From Prostheceraeus crozeri (taxonomy: Eukaryota > Platyhelminthes > Polycladida > Euryleptidae), in assembly GCA_907163375.1 (NCBI GenBank), contig CAJQUW010005783.1:119114-183113 (forward strand): a stretch of 64,000 nt of DNA, given 5' to 3'. The notes under the pieces were generated by a model. It was not told the DNA's origin and searched no databases. It was given only the letters and a program-made list of their open reading frames with translations. Shown piece after piece: positions 18,501 to 28,319 of the stretch (the stretch's first letter is position 1; each line of letters begins with the position of its first letter). A program made the translations under genes and the position numbers.

Positions 18501-19076
18501 CAAGCTTTTGGAAACCGGGGTAAGAGTATAACCACGTGAGAGATCCTTCGAACTAATAACGTTAACGAAAGCACCTGTGTCTACCAACGCCTGAATTGGA
18601 GTCCCATCAATTGCAACTTCGCGAACCATATCGTAACCGCTGTTGGATACATGGAAAATATCGACCTCCTCGGCATAACTTTCAACATGAGAAACCGAAC
18701 GTTCGGTACAACATTTGGCATAGTGGCCTTTCCGATTACATTTTGAACACATTCTGCTTCGGGCAGCACAGTTGGGACTGTTGGCTAAATGCTCTGATGA
18801 ACCACAACGGTAACAGGCCCGATTGGCACCTGACTGGTCCTTAACTTTTTCCTTATTTGCCTTAGTCTCCTTCGATTTACCGTGACTTTTGGACGCGTTA
18901 TGTTTTGGGTTTCTATTGGACTCAACGGCATGAACATCAGCCTTAACAGGAAAATCAACCTTTGTCCGATCAGCGCGAGCAGTTTCCCAGGCTTCCGCCT
19001 TACGTAAGGCTAACTCAAAATCCAAAGTACTAGGATCCTCTGCCAAAAGCCTTTCTCCTAACCTGGAGTCCCGCAC
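15531..19076 (-). CDS. pol: gag C-terminus plus pol polyprotein of element 3
   Basis: The 1181-residue ORF begins inside gag. Two zinc knuckles (CYRCGSSEHL... near 88 and CSKCNRKGHYAKC near 109) bind RNA. Protease: LVDTGAF near 166. RT: CRNGFWQIP block and YLDD near 430, with the LPFGLSSSP motif between. RNase H about 580-690: QSDASGHG, EKECLG, QTDHLPL. Integrase: HHCC domain from about 790 (HQGHIG to the Cys pair, the latter reading C-D-R-W-D-A-C) and DDE acids in AIDLTGP, SDNGAT and NGTVERMH. A basic C-terminus follows. Gag, protease and pol share one frame, so no frameshift signal is needed for pol. The upstream gag frame overlaps by 19 bases, and the shift between them looks like a one-base gain in a G run. 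All catalytic residues appear present. Confidence 0.95.
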   Translation of the reverse strand: MRDSRLGERLLAEDPSTLDFELALRKAEAWETARADRTKVDFPVKADVHAVESNRNPKHNASKSHGKSKETKANKEKVKDQSGANRACYRCGSSEHLANSPNCAARSRMCSKCNRKGHYAKCCTERSVSHVESYAEEVDIFHVSNSGYDMVREVAIDGTPIQALVDTGAFVNVISSKDLSRGYTLTPVSKSLKAYGKKQLNCLGTVHLKVTYKTKSISSEFYVCEEDGPALLSFALCQGLGIIRTENEVMVVSSVFEGPSCVPMSRACQVVLKDDAVPRSFPARRLPIALREPVQAELQKMVREGVIEEVEEPSDWCSPIVVGYKKSGDVRLCVDFRYVNKHVKRPELQMPTVEELMSRVQKASFFSKLDCRNGFWQIPVAKNSREVLTFSTPFGRFRFNKLPFGLSSSPEIFQRFMSDVLSDIPNAVCYLDDVLIFAESKHESEAMLDKVLTRIDDMGVKLNQAKCSFHQSSVEFIGYSWSQSGVMVSRKLIDDLLGTPAPESAASLRSFLGLAAYVCHSNVPHCSTLLQPLWQSLSQETWSWRETDEIAFGRLKAAVKDIHVRRFFRPDEEVIVQSDASGHGLGGVLLQKGKTVMFASRSLTDTEKRYSQVEKECLGVLFALNRFRNFLIGRTFKVQTDHLPLLSLFEKPVDSLSMRLRRWIINMQSYVFSFEHIKGKDNVLADALSRNPVSSTEATEGEREEVTLCFLSDVIPIQFSEVAEKSVMDPELCRVAKAISKQWRGIDLKELGNFSALRDSLSVKWIGDRFLIFKGDTLVVPSSLRHKLLVEYHQGHIGISKMKAALRSIVYWPGLAHDIKEYCDRWDACSRNGFPDKSRPVPVADKEEESWKAVAIDLTGPSESTEGNVLLTVIDLFSRYPFAVQIPNGSSRQVVMELRRIFALFGMPERVISDNGATFRSTEFEGFLRTCGVSHHFSSVYYPQANGTVERMHRTLKSRLAKMKLSCPQVSFERRLQKALYDIRSTFNESTGKTPASRLLGREMISYLSTRGEVIEVKARSLSKRYAGRKGITRNYDIGQKVYTRRGSGEDYEHPGEVTETVGDTSYRVQYPGGRTSVLKQSNMKPRYKECRDTEDRYLETAYEAVEPSFSPDGSSNSAIGVGSSSLPVTTTPWRSGGTVRERSVLHPMPTNNRGENQGERPRRTRNRPRYLNDYETECTP

Positions 19077-19477
19077 CCCAATAACAAAACATCCCTGAGC
19101 AAACTAGCTTTATCACTAGTATATTCACAGTCCTGTACCATTCTCCGGAGTCTACACGCAAACTGTCCGGCGCTCTCACCTTCGCTCTGCGAGGCATGGA
19201 TAAATTCTCTTCTACGGATGAGCAACGAGGAGCTAATTTTAAAATAGCTATCCATACGATCAACAATTTCAGTATAAGTATTCTTGGGTTCCGGTAACCC
19301 ATCTAAGATGCTAAGTCCGTCTCTCCCCACACACATTTCAAGCAACGCCGGCTTGTCCTTATCGTCTACAGAATTGATAGAACAGAAATTACCAAATAAC
19401 CTTTTGAAGAAACGCCAGTCCTCCGCGCTGGGATTAGCAGGCAAATCCGGCTGTCTAACAACTTTAGCCATTTTCAC
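19058..19477 (-). CDS. gag: gag N-terminal part of element 3, ends early by a +1-base shift
   Basis: This 139-residue frame starts 82 bases after the 5' LTR. It has a gag-like helical core with a W-R-F-F-K-R-L-F motif and a segment around QFACRLRRMVQDC that resembles Ty3 gag capsid sequence. It stops just after GCGTPG because of a one-base difference in a GGGG run near 19060-19075. The next frame continues directly with the remaining gag and both zinc knuckles. A sequencing or assembly error at the homopolymer is as likely as a real mutation, since everything downstream is intact. Confidence 0.9.
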   Translation of the reverse strand: MKMAKVVRQPDLPANPSAEDWRFFKRLFGNFCSINSVDDKDKPALLEMCVGRDGLSILDGLPEPKNTYTEIVDRMDSYFKISSSLLIRRREFIHASQSEGESAGQFACRLRRMVQDCEYTSDKASLLRDVLLLGCGTPG

Positions 19478-19541
19478 TAAGAGTATAAAGAGTCACTGAT
19501 AAATATCTTCAAGACAATAAGGTTAATATATTCTGGGTATT

Positions 19542-19555
19542 TTATTCTGACACCA
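19542..19555 (-). promoter_or_regulatory. primer-binding site of element 3 (tRNA-Leu type)
   Basis: Four bases after the 5' LTR the minus strand reads TGGTGTCAGAA, the usual complement of a leucine tRNA 3' end. Confidence 0.8.
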
Positions 19556-19559
19556 TAAA

Positions 19560-19774
19560 TGTGCCGGTCTTACCACCGGTAATAACTAACAAGTATGATA
19601 CATGCGTTTAATGGAGAATACGCTTTTTTAGCATTGCGAAAACATAGTTGATTTTATTTCAGGAAATTCAAAAGCTCAAACAAACATGGAAGAGTACAAG
19701 TAAATAGACACACTCAAACACATGAGACATAGTTATGTAATTAAATCAGAATGGCTTTAATAGCCATCGGCACA
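19560..19774 (-). repeat. 5' LTR of element 3
   Basis: Direct repeat of 15181-15395 with two substitutions. It is followed by the target duplication ACACG. Confidence 0.96.
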
Positions 19775-19958
19775 ACACGCACGCGCGACATCCTCTCCAG
19801 CATGAAAACTGGGCCAGTACATTGACGGAGGAATGAGTCAGACCATTTCTCATGAATGAGGGACAGGTTGATAGTAAAACCGAACCACGCCGAACTCATA
19901 CTTCGTGTCCAACTGTGCATGTAGTTTGATGTCGTCCTTATTCCCCTTTAATCGTTGC

Positions 19959-20451
19959 ATGGCCAACAAGTGTTGCAATCCTCTTTATCTGTTGAGAAGA
20001 AGGGCCAGGTGCTAACCTTCGCAAATTTCCAAGGTCGCCGACAGTAGCTGAAGCATGGATGAGGAGGATTTCGCAGAATGAGTTTATTCCAACATCATCT
20101 AGTCGTTTGTGCTATTTGTATTTTTGTGATCAGAACTTCATCGAAGAAAGCGCTTACATAAATAGGTACTGACAAAGAAAGATGCTGCTAAAACGTCGAC
20201 TAAAGGAAGACACAGTGCATCGAGATTTCCTAACTTACCGACGTAAGTTAACGTGGCTTACAAAACACGACGCATCTGAAAGATCAACGAATGCTGCCAC
20301 ATTGCAATCGAGGCTTAATATAGAGAATACTGTGACATCAGAATTGAACGATAGCATATATACAGAGGTAAGTGCTAAGATGCTAACTAATCAAGAAGGG
20401 AAAACACCATCTAATCTTGGAAGGGTCAAGATTAACTCGAATTTCTCCTAG
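19959..20451 (+). pseudogene. THAP-domain gene remnant
   Basis: The plus strand encodes NLRKFPRSP, AWMRRISQNEF, IPTSSSRLC and a following Phe/Glu-rich stretch. This matches the order of a THAP zinc-finger domain: F-P box, conserved Trp, conserved Pro, then C-x2-H-F. Here the last zinc ligand is altered, C-Y-L-Y-F instead of C-x2-H-F. The initial Cys pair appears in another frame (MANKCC at 19959), suggesting a frameshift. One in-frame TGA stands at 20170, after which 89 open codons continue with a basic RRLKEDTVHRD segment resembling the region after THAP domains. It could be a decayed THAP gene or a P-element-type transposase N-terminus; it is not functional as it stands. Confidence 0.5.
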
Positions 20452-22139
20452 CTAAATTACCACGCATTACTACACCGCTGAACTATTATACTCATACGAA
20501 GTTTCCAGGGCCGCATTAGGGGGAGGCTGAGTGGGCATATGCCAAGGGCCCCGCTCAGATGAAATATAGTTCAAAAAGTAATAGGTTTGAGATTATTATA
20601 ATTCTTAAGTTGGAACTTAAAACAGTATGATATCCAGCTATAATAAGAACTGTTCATATTCTCGGAAAAGTACAGATTGTCCCATACTTTTCATAATGTC
20701 GAAATCATGCGTATATGATTGTATGATGGTCAACAACTGTACTAGAGAAAGATCGTTTTCAAGACTCCGAATATGCTCAGCCTTTTGAGTATTGAAAACT
20801 ATTGTTGCGACGTATTGATTTCTCGGATATTATTGAAGATTTTGCACGCCAAAATGCGCGCAAACATGCATTGTAGACATAAGGCATGTGTAGCCTACTT
20901 TTTTCAGGTTGTCATTTTTATTAACATTTAAGACATTGTAGCAGAAGTATATCGGTCTTGGTAGTGTAACTATACGACAGTAAGCATGCATGTACAGTTG
21001 TACACGTATTGTATACATAGATAATCTGAATAGCAGAATTCGTCGCTATGTTGACGAAGGGGCGTATGACAAAAGAGATGTTTTTGAGATAATCGGTTTT
21101 AAAGTTTTGGGTAATTTCGTTGTACAATATCTCAACCATTATTCATCCTTTTGTCTTGATTTTTTAATGTAAGTAATTTCGGGAATTTGAAATCGATTGA
21201 TCTACTTTATTTTTGCATATGAAATCATTAATTACACGTAATACCGATTTTAAAACTAGAATATTGTATACGCCTTTTTGCAAGCATGAAATTTGAGCGA
21301 AATAGTAGATCATACGCATCTTTGTAAAATATTGTTTGGTGAATTTATGCTTTTTATGGGTCGTATATCGAAGTTTTTCATGACAATTCTTATACATCAG
21401 AATAAGTCAGCACATGGGAATCAGTGAAAAGACGATAATTGTGGACGTTAATACATGTACATGTACATCCATTACAAATTTCACTGATTGTCACGTACAC
21501 ATACGTGTGCAAAACACCAAGTGTAAGTTGGAAAATTGGTTGGATATCACCTGACAAGTCAAATATGGACCAAACATCTTGCGTCATTAATGTGGTGTTG
21601 GCTTACATAGACCTCTTATGATCTTAATTCCTAATTAGAAGTCACCGAATCTGAAACTTACGGTCGTCATATTTTGATTTTTGATGATGATGTTCTTAGC
21701 ATGGATTGGTAAACACAAGCAGTTTGACAACTATTAATTTTTGACCTTGATTGTCAAATTGCAGAACTGAATACACTGCATCGCTTCGCGACATTTTGAA
21801 ACCAGCTGCTGATTCACTCCAACTCCAGGATTTTCACGTTTTTCCAATTGATAATTTGTATATCATGATCACTCATTATATTTTCGACATACCGAGATTT
21901 CCCAGTTACAAGCATTAATGCACATACTGTACATATTGCCAATATTTATTGATTATCAAACTTGAGGACAGTCCGAAAACGAGAGACTCGATAGATATTT
22001 TGCCTGAAGATAGCCTCCTGTATATGAAGGACTATGACATAAATATCATTTAATTTCACTTGCACCTTCAATATAGTATTCAATAAATGCTTCACATTCA
22101 TGAAAATATAGTCAATTTCACTCAATGGCATTTTCGAAA
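20452..22139. other. intergenic stretch with a single hAT-like terminus and short microsatellite
   Basis: No gene motif seen. Near 20508 a CAGGGCCGCATTAGGGGG word resembles a hAT end, but no partner was found. A short TACATG repeat lies near 21452. Confidence 0.4.
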
Positions 22140-22325
22140 CGATAAAATCATTAAAGAAATATCATTACTATGCTCATGATATTTGTAGCAGCAGAAATAT
22201 CATTAGAAATATCATGAACAATATCATTAAAATATCATTAACTTTCACCAAATGATATTTGTATCATTAATAATATCATTAACCCATATTTATGTCATGG
22301 CATCATGATATTTTTGATGATACAT
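22140..22325. repeat. cluster of ATATCATT words
   Basis: About ten near-identical AATATCATTA words in both orientations in under 200 bp, forming a degenerate minisatellite with self-complementary potential. It lies directly left of the duplicated segment. Confidence 0.7.
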
Positions 22326-23903
22326 TTCCGTAAGGGGTAAGTTGATGTTAATGATAGTTAATTGAATCAACTCAAAGTTTTGCAACACGAGTATAGTCAC
22401 TACATCTGATGCATTTGATATCACCATCCACGGTTATACATTTCATTTAGTAAAAGTAAATATAATTTTTAAGTGGCAACTCAGTGATGGTTAACTACAT
22501 AGTCCACACAACCTCGTTCATGATGATGTTCAAGGTTGACAAACACTCTGTCTAATGGTAGATCTTGTAAAAAAAGTTTGACACAATCAACTGGATCAGT
22601 AAGTCAGTCAAAATTTTGGCATCCAATGAAACTATGTGTAAAGACGATAAGTGTATAAGGTGCAATAATTTCCTCCATGCCCATTATGATTGGGAAACAA
22701 AATCAATTTCGCAAAACTGATCCGATTCAACCCAGTTTACCGCATCATGAATGTTATACGAAAAGGTTCTTCCAAGTTACTATGTTTGATAACGAATACC
22801 GTTAAATAACAATTTTAGTAGGCCTATTAGAGAAAAAGTAGTGGCAGCTGACAAGAGTCTTTTTGTGAGAGTCCTTTCAAAAACAGAAAATCAGCAGTTC
22901 TTTAATTCAATTACCAAAAATGAAATTAATTTTTAGTTGTTTATCTTGATTTGATCCGATATCAAAAGACGTGAGGTTATTAGCACGCAATGTTGCGTGT
23001 AAATAACCAGATAACTGAGGCCAAGTTATTCCCACGTAAAAGTGGGTGCCAGCAGCCATAACTATACAGTGAGGTTTTCAGACGCAACAATTCGTCGAAA
23101 TGGTAACTGTCTTTGCTGAACGGTTACATTCTTGCATGATCACTTCAAATATTCCGCATAATTTATTTAGGCATTAATCGTTAGAATTAAGCAATTGCTT
23201 CTTAGAAGTGGTTATCTATTGAACACGTTACCAAAGTTTCATAGTATCAAATTTATTGGAAATTTTGCAGATTTTTAGCATATATATGTAATGATATACT
23301 GAATCTGTCTTCTTGGCAATTCGTAGTCGCTGCTCGTCCGCGATTTCCACATGATCCTCATTATTCTTCAATAATTGTACAGTTTTCAATTTGATGTGAT
23401 ATCAACATGTTTGAGAACAGTGGTAGGTATATCAGAAGGTACAAATTGATGTACTTGTTTAATCTCTAGGAGTAGGCATATTCAAAATGTTAAAGCGGGC
23501 ATTGATTCCTTTGCTTAGTTATTCGGATGAAGCTTTTTTGACATACGGTAAACCAGGGCGAATCAGACATTGTTGGTAAGAAATCTGTTTATTTGCTCAA
23601 TGATAGCCACTATGACATGATGACTTATGTCAGCGGTAGGCAACCAATTTGTGGTAGTGATGACTTACAGATCTAGTTGATTACATCACAATTGTTTGCA
23701 CTGTATCGGCCGTTAGATGAATCGAATACCTATTATGATGAGTTTGACACCTTTGTTGCAATATTTTTTATTTAAGCCTATAACAGAAGCTTAATAATCA
23801 AACTTTGATCAGTTTAGAAAAGCTGTTTCTTCAACCGAAATTTATATTTATCATGAATTGAAAATGTCCAAAATAACTACGCTACGTTTATGTTATGATA
23901 TTA

Positions 23904-24468
23904 CAGTGGAAGATGGTTAATCGACAAGGTTCGGGATCAGTTAAACCTTGTCGATTATAGAAACTATTCTCTATTTCATACACTTCGAACCTTACAGCAT
24001 GTTTGATCCGTAGTTATCACCCCGCCTACAAAAATATCAAACATCTGATCAAAAAACAAAGAAATTTAAAACCAAACCTTTACTAAAACATGCACATGTA
24101 AATTGAACACATAGCCTACATACGAGTACAACTTCTAGGTTCTGTAAAATTGTCAAAACAAAAATGTCTCACTTTCGGTAAAAGTCCGTAATTTTTGCTT
24201 GCTTGTGAAATGCGGCAGCGAACACTAAATTTTGCTGTTCATTGAGAGTCACTGTGCTCAACCCGTGCTCTTCAAAAAATATTTTCAGATCTTCGATGTG
24301 TCGCAGGGCTTGAATACAGGAGATCACAATTCTTGAAACTTCATCTTCCTCCTCATTATCTTAGCCATTCTAGGAGCCACTAGAATGAGAGTATAGCTGA
24401 CAGGTCACTTGATTGCCGATAAAAGAGACTTGATGTTTATCGGGTTATCGATTAACCATCTTCCACTG
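23904..24468. mobile_element. Tc1/mariner-like MITE, TA-flanked
   Basis: Perfect 21-bp terminal inverted repeats, CAGTGGAAGATGGTTAATCG(A) and its complement, lie 565 bp apart, each flanked by TA. There is no transposase frame inside. TA duplication argues for Tc1/mariner mobilisation. The CAGTGG start is also seen in hAT elements, but no 8-bp duplication is visible. Confidence 0.75.
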
Positions 24469-25204
24469 TATCTACTACATAAAAACAATAATTTTTTATG
24501 GGTGTGCGCTGAACTCCTGCTCGCACCGAACATTTTCGAAATCATGCTGAAGGAATTATTAGTAGGCCTATAGGTGAAATATAATTTGTTAAAATAAAGA
24601 TAGCCTACATATTCGCAAGAGGAGCAACAGCGAGGTATTCACAGCGAAATAAAATAATTCTGAGAGATATTGCGGCCAAAAAATAATTTGTCATGAACTT
24701 GAATGCCCAGTAAATTTCCGTCATGAAGAAATGCTATTCATGTCTATTACTTTCTTGGAGTAGGAATAATGAAAATATTGCATTAGGAAGTTACTTTTGA
24801 TCAGCCCTATACATGTGCATTCTTATCAACATCGTGAAGTAGTATGAGGCAATCAGTATTCAGTAGTCTATACTGCACTTTGAAATGCTTAATACCGGTG
24901 TCAGATGAACATGTACGGTGGAATTAATTGATAATTATTCGCAACGTCTAGACAAAAACTTGAATGAACAGCACTCGAAATTTAATTGGCACAAGTGATC
25001 AAACCAAAAGTGAAACATTTTGTGGTTTATTCATATAGCTTTATAATGCAAATTTCGGTTGAAGGCCTTTTGTGAATTGATGCAGCCTACAGTATGATGT
25101 TCCAACCGATGAAATCAAAGCTGTGTCCCAAATGCTTTCATCTGCATCTGAATGTTTCGTGTTGCTTTCCTTTTTTCTGTTGTGAATATAATTTTACTTT
25201 TCAG

Positions 25205-25317
25205 TGATTTGCCGAAAGCCGAGGAACTATTGCATTAATTGCTCAATATACTCGAATGCAATTAATACAAAGTATCTGCAGCTTAAGGCTGGAGCGTCAT
25301 TCATCATTTTTCATTAT
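25205..25317 (+). CDS. exon-like conserved block, copy A
   Basis: It follows a good acceptor (polypyrimidine stretch then TTTTCAG). Read in the phase that would join a preceding G, the block is open for over 30 codons (VICRKPRNYCINCS... to a TAA). Against the first copy B block there are 10 differences in about 105 bases: seven at third codon positions, three at first and none at second. That is the pattern of selection on a protein. No known family is recognised. No convincing donor follows, so it would be a terminal exon. Confidence 0.45.
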
Positions 25318-26095
25318 TTTCATCACTAACAAAAACAGTCATTTGCGTGATACATCAATAATTTAGTGACAACATTTCAGAATTTGACTATTTCTTCATA
25401 AATTGTTATCTGAACACTGATCATCAAATACTGCTATTGATCATGGAAGGAAATACAAGGGAATACTCTGATGTAAGAAGAAAATGAGATGTTAGGATGT
25501 CAATAAAGTTTCACATTGGATGCTTTCATAATCAGATGAAAAAATTAGGACTAAAATAGTTTATAATGTAGGTAAAGTTCATCATGTTTCCAGCATACAT
25601 TCATGAATGGAAATCTAAAACTGATCGTATGTAAAGCTGGTTATCAATAAGAAAATGATTTTTTTCTAGATTCGATACAAAGATTCTCAGATGTTCAGTG
25701 GGCAAAAGTTTGTAAACACGTTCATACACAGTACATGAATGTAATCATAAGTCCCCCTTAAATCGAATAGACTGGTTTGTAGTTGTCTATTAAGTATCTT
25801 ATTAATCAATTAATTTCTATGTCAAATCAAATCTAGCATTTTAACCATAGAAATGGATCTTCATCTCATGTTTTTCTCTGCTAGATGTCTACGGATAACT
25901 ATGTAATTTTTCACTACTTCATAGTTTTGACATAGCTATTCAGTCCCTTCCATTCAATATTTCAATACTATTCTGTTGTCAAATGCGATATCAAATATAA
26001 CTGCTTATAAGAGCTGGCAAAAAAGTAATGTCATAGCTGTCGCCAGAAATCAACCATTGATTCCATACTTCCCTTATATACTTACTTTGGGTGCA

Positions 26096-26864
26096 CTTCA
26101 GCCATCTGTCACAAAAACTTTTCATCATTGCAATTATTTGATACAATTTTGCAAATAATTTAATATGCCTCCTATACTCTTGCTATCTGTTCTCTGTCAT
26201 GATCTGAATGACCATTCTTTACTTTACTGTCATCGGATGCTTAATTTCTATGGTTCACAGAATTGTATTTGCATGCAGAAGTGAACTATAAATGATTTCG
26301 CTGCTATTGGCCTTAAATTTTCTTTTCAACTTAACTCCAAAATGTTTCTCGTATGATTTCCATGTGATGTATTGCCACCGAAGAGGTACACAGCCAAAAA
26401 GCAGACAAGAAATCAACCATTTTCATCTGAAATTTGCCGCAGGACAATATCTGACAATACAGCGAAAAGTTGTTGATCAGATCAGACAGTAACAGTCAAA
26501 CTGTCTACTTTCCTACCTTTGTTTTGCAAGAACAGACACTAAACAGTCAAGCTGTCTGCTGTTCGATTATTTTTGCAAGAAATGGTGCTTTCCATATACT
26601 ATTGACTCAACATTACTAGTAGAAAATTAAAAGCAATATTTATATAAAGTAGAAAATATTGTTTCTGATTCGCTTCGACACCAGTATGTTTCATTTAAAC
26701 ACCCCAAACCACATCCACTGTCTCACTCTCTCACGCTTCAGCACTGTTCCATGTAGGCTACTGCATCAATTGATATAAAGTTGAAAATTATAAAGAATAC
26801 CATCCAATTTCTATAATTTTTCACTATACCAATCCATATATTGTGAGCATCTTCTGATTTAAAA
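26096..26864. other. intergenic stretch, nothing recognised
   Basis: AT-rich. A direct repeat of about 20 bp built on ACAGTCAAACTGTCT/ACAGTCAAGCTGTCT occurs near 26490 and 26545. No gene motif seen. Confidence 0.5.
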
Positions 26865-27363
26865 ATGGTGGCAATCTGTCTACTGAAGACAGATAAATGC
26901 AAACGCAATTCCTTTCTAAAATCGCTGTGTAATCATCTTCTAGCGTATACTGAAGACAGATTATTTTTGGATTATCCAGCTACTCGATATCACCAGGTAG
27001 CTGATACTATTATGAGGGTTGCGCCTTATCTGAAAGGTCATGATGGGACATGACATTATTGGCGATGTCGTTTGATAAAGTGCCTCAAGAACTACCGACA
27101 AATATCTCGTTGTGATCATAAATAAGCTGAAGTCACTGAGAAGGTGCTGTTTTTTAACCAACAAATACAGAAATAATAGCCGAAAAAGGACTGCCTTAGA
27201 TGATTTAACTGATGATCAAGTTCTCCGCAAGACCGGGATCGATACAGAAGAAAGCGGTGATACTAGCGATATTTCCAGTGACGACACAGCTATTCTTGAA
27301 AGCTGTTCAACCACAATTATTAGACGGTCCAAAATTCAATATTCAAGTTCTAGACTTCTCTAA
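26865..27363 (+). pseudogene. remnant of a TE-derived protein with a YP...W...LKN-type domain
   Basis: The frame encodes VADTIMRVAPYLKG, an in-frame TGA at 27051, then HYWRCRLIKCLKNYRQ. This resembles a short domain (Tyr/Ala-Pro, Trp, Leu-Lys-Asn-x-Arg) found in many uncharacterised invertebrate proteins related to SAMD3-like and transposon-derived genes. A further frame to 27363 is acidic and serine-rich (DDLTDDQVL, SGDTSDISSDD), like an interdomain linker. The stops and frame changes argue for a decayed gene. It may belong with the Crypton-like block 1 kb downstream; the assignment is tentative. Confidence 0.35.
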
Positions 27364-27804
27364 ATTTGGCATTAGAAAAGAACAAAGTTGGAATCAATCA
27401 CTATATCTTTAAAATGAGATTCACCTTTACCCAGCATGCAGAGAACCGCCTCTGCGTTATCGAAATATCTAACAGTCTAATTTTCTAACACACATAAAAT
27501 CTACACTGTAAATCGCTTGCTACCAATCACATACGAAGGATGCATACCAAAATGCTTTTTGGTATTTGTGAGCTTTTGGCATGTTATTTCAACTGTGGTA
27601 TGATTGCCATACTAAAGCCATACCAGAACAATGTTAATGGAAAACATCAATGATGTACATGTATGTATTTATTTGTCTCCGGAGCATAATGTAGATATCC
27701 TGACAATTTATTTTACCCAAAAAGAAGATTATTGTCCTCGCGGGAATTAATATTTACTCCAATGCACGAGAAGGAGCATAATCTATGAACATTATGGACA
27801 AGTT

Positions 27805-27990
27805 TTAACCAATAGTTAATACATGACTTACTGTGCATTCACGATGGATAATTGCACGAGAAAAAGAGATATCTGTTGAAAACTCGAGCAGAAGGAGAGA
27901 GTTTTTGAGACAGATATCTCTATTATGAGTGCAATTACCAGAGAGTGGATGCATTAGTAAGCCGTGTATTAACTTTGTTAAATACTTTCT
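27805..27990. repeat. long imperfect hairpin (fold-back)
   Basis: The two arms are reverse complements over most of their length: GTTAATACATGACTTACT pairs with the complement of AGTAAGCCGTGTATTAAC, TAATTGCA with TGCAATTA, and AGAGATATCTGT with ACAGATATCTCT. The loop lies near 27893. It could be a fold-back element or a structured RNA; no coding content. Confidence 0.75.
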
Positions 27991-28319
27991 AGAAATCTAT
28001 GTAGAATTTGTGAAAATGCTGTTCTATGCATAATTGTGCATAGACTTCTAAATGTCTGTGAATTGTGGATATTGAAGAAAACATTGCAAGAAATCTATGA
28101 AGGCTATAGACCTGAGACACACATGGATATCCACATGTAAAGCGATCTACAGTAGTTCATTTTTGTCCATGGACTTCTAGATATATTGGAATTCCATGGT
28201 TTTATCTTTGCAGCCCAGCAAGTTTTACATTTTGCAGCTTGCTATGCTACTATCTGTACTTTGCAGTGTTTGGATTTCAAATTTTAAGCCACGATACGTG
28301 GACAGTATCAGTAATCATA

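Larger units (their letters stand above)
15181..19774 (-). mobile_element. complete, young Ty3-type LTR retrotransposon, element 3
   Basis: LTRs of 215 bp with TGTGCCG...CGGCACA termini differ at only two positions I can find (about 99% identity). The element is flanked by a perfect 5-bp target duplication, ACACG (15176-15180 and 19775-19779). Read on the minus strand it has a tRNA-Leu-type primer-binding site, gag and pol designed as one long frame, and a G-rich polypurine tract. The only visible lesion is a single-base frameshift in gag at a run of four G. This is the most intact element in the window. Confidence 0.97.
22335..26095 (+). repeat. diverged segmental duplicate, copy A
   Basis: Many blocks align in order and orientation with 33395-37632: for example CGCAATGTTGCGTGTAAATA (near 22988 and 34079), the phrase around AACTGGATCAGTAAGTC, and the last block around GCTTATAAGAGCTGGC. 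Conservation varies from block to block, with exon-like and short patches near 90%. Copy A holds an inverted-repeat insertion (23904-24468) absent from copy B, while copy B holds another (35298-35860). Confidence 0.88.

Noticed and set aside
15494..18844. Plus-strand frames up to 135 codons within element 3
   Set aside because: Antisense shadows of an intact pol frame.
20508..20560. Single hAT-like terminus CAGGGCCGCATTAGGGGG
   Set aside because: No partner end or 8-bp duplication could be found, so no element is called.
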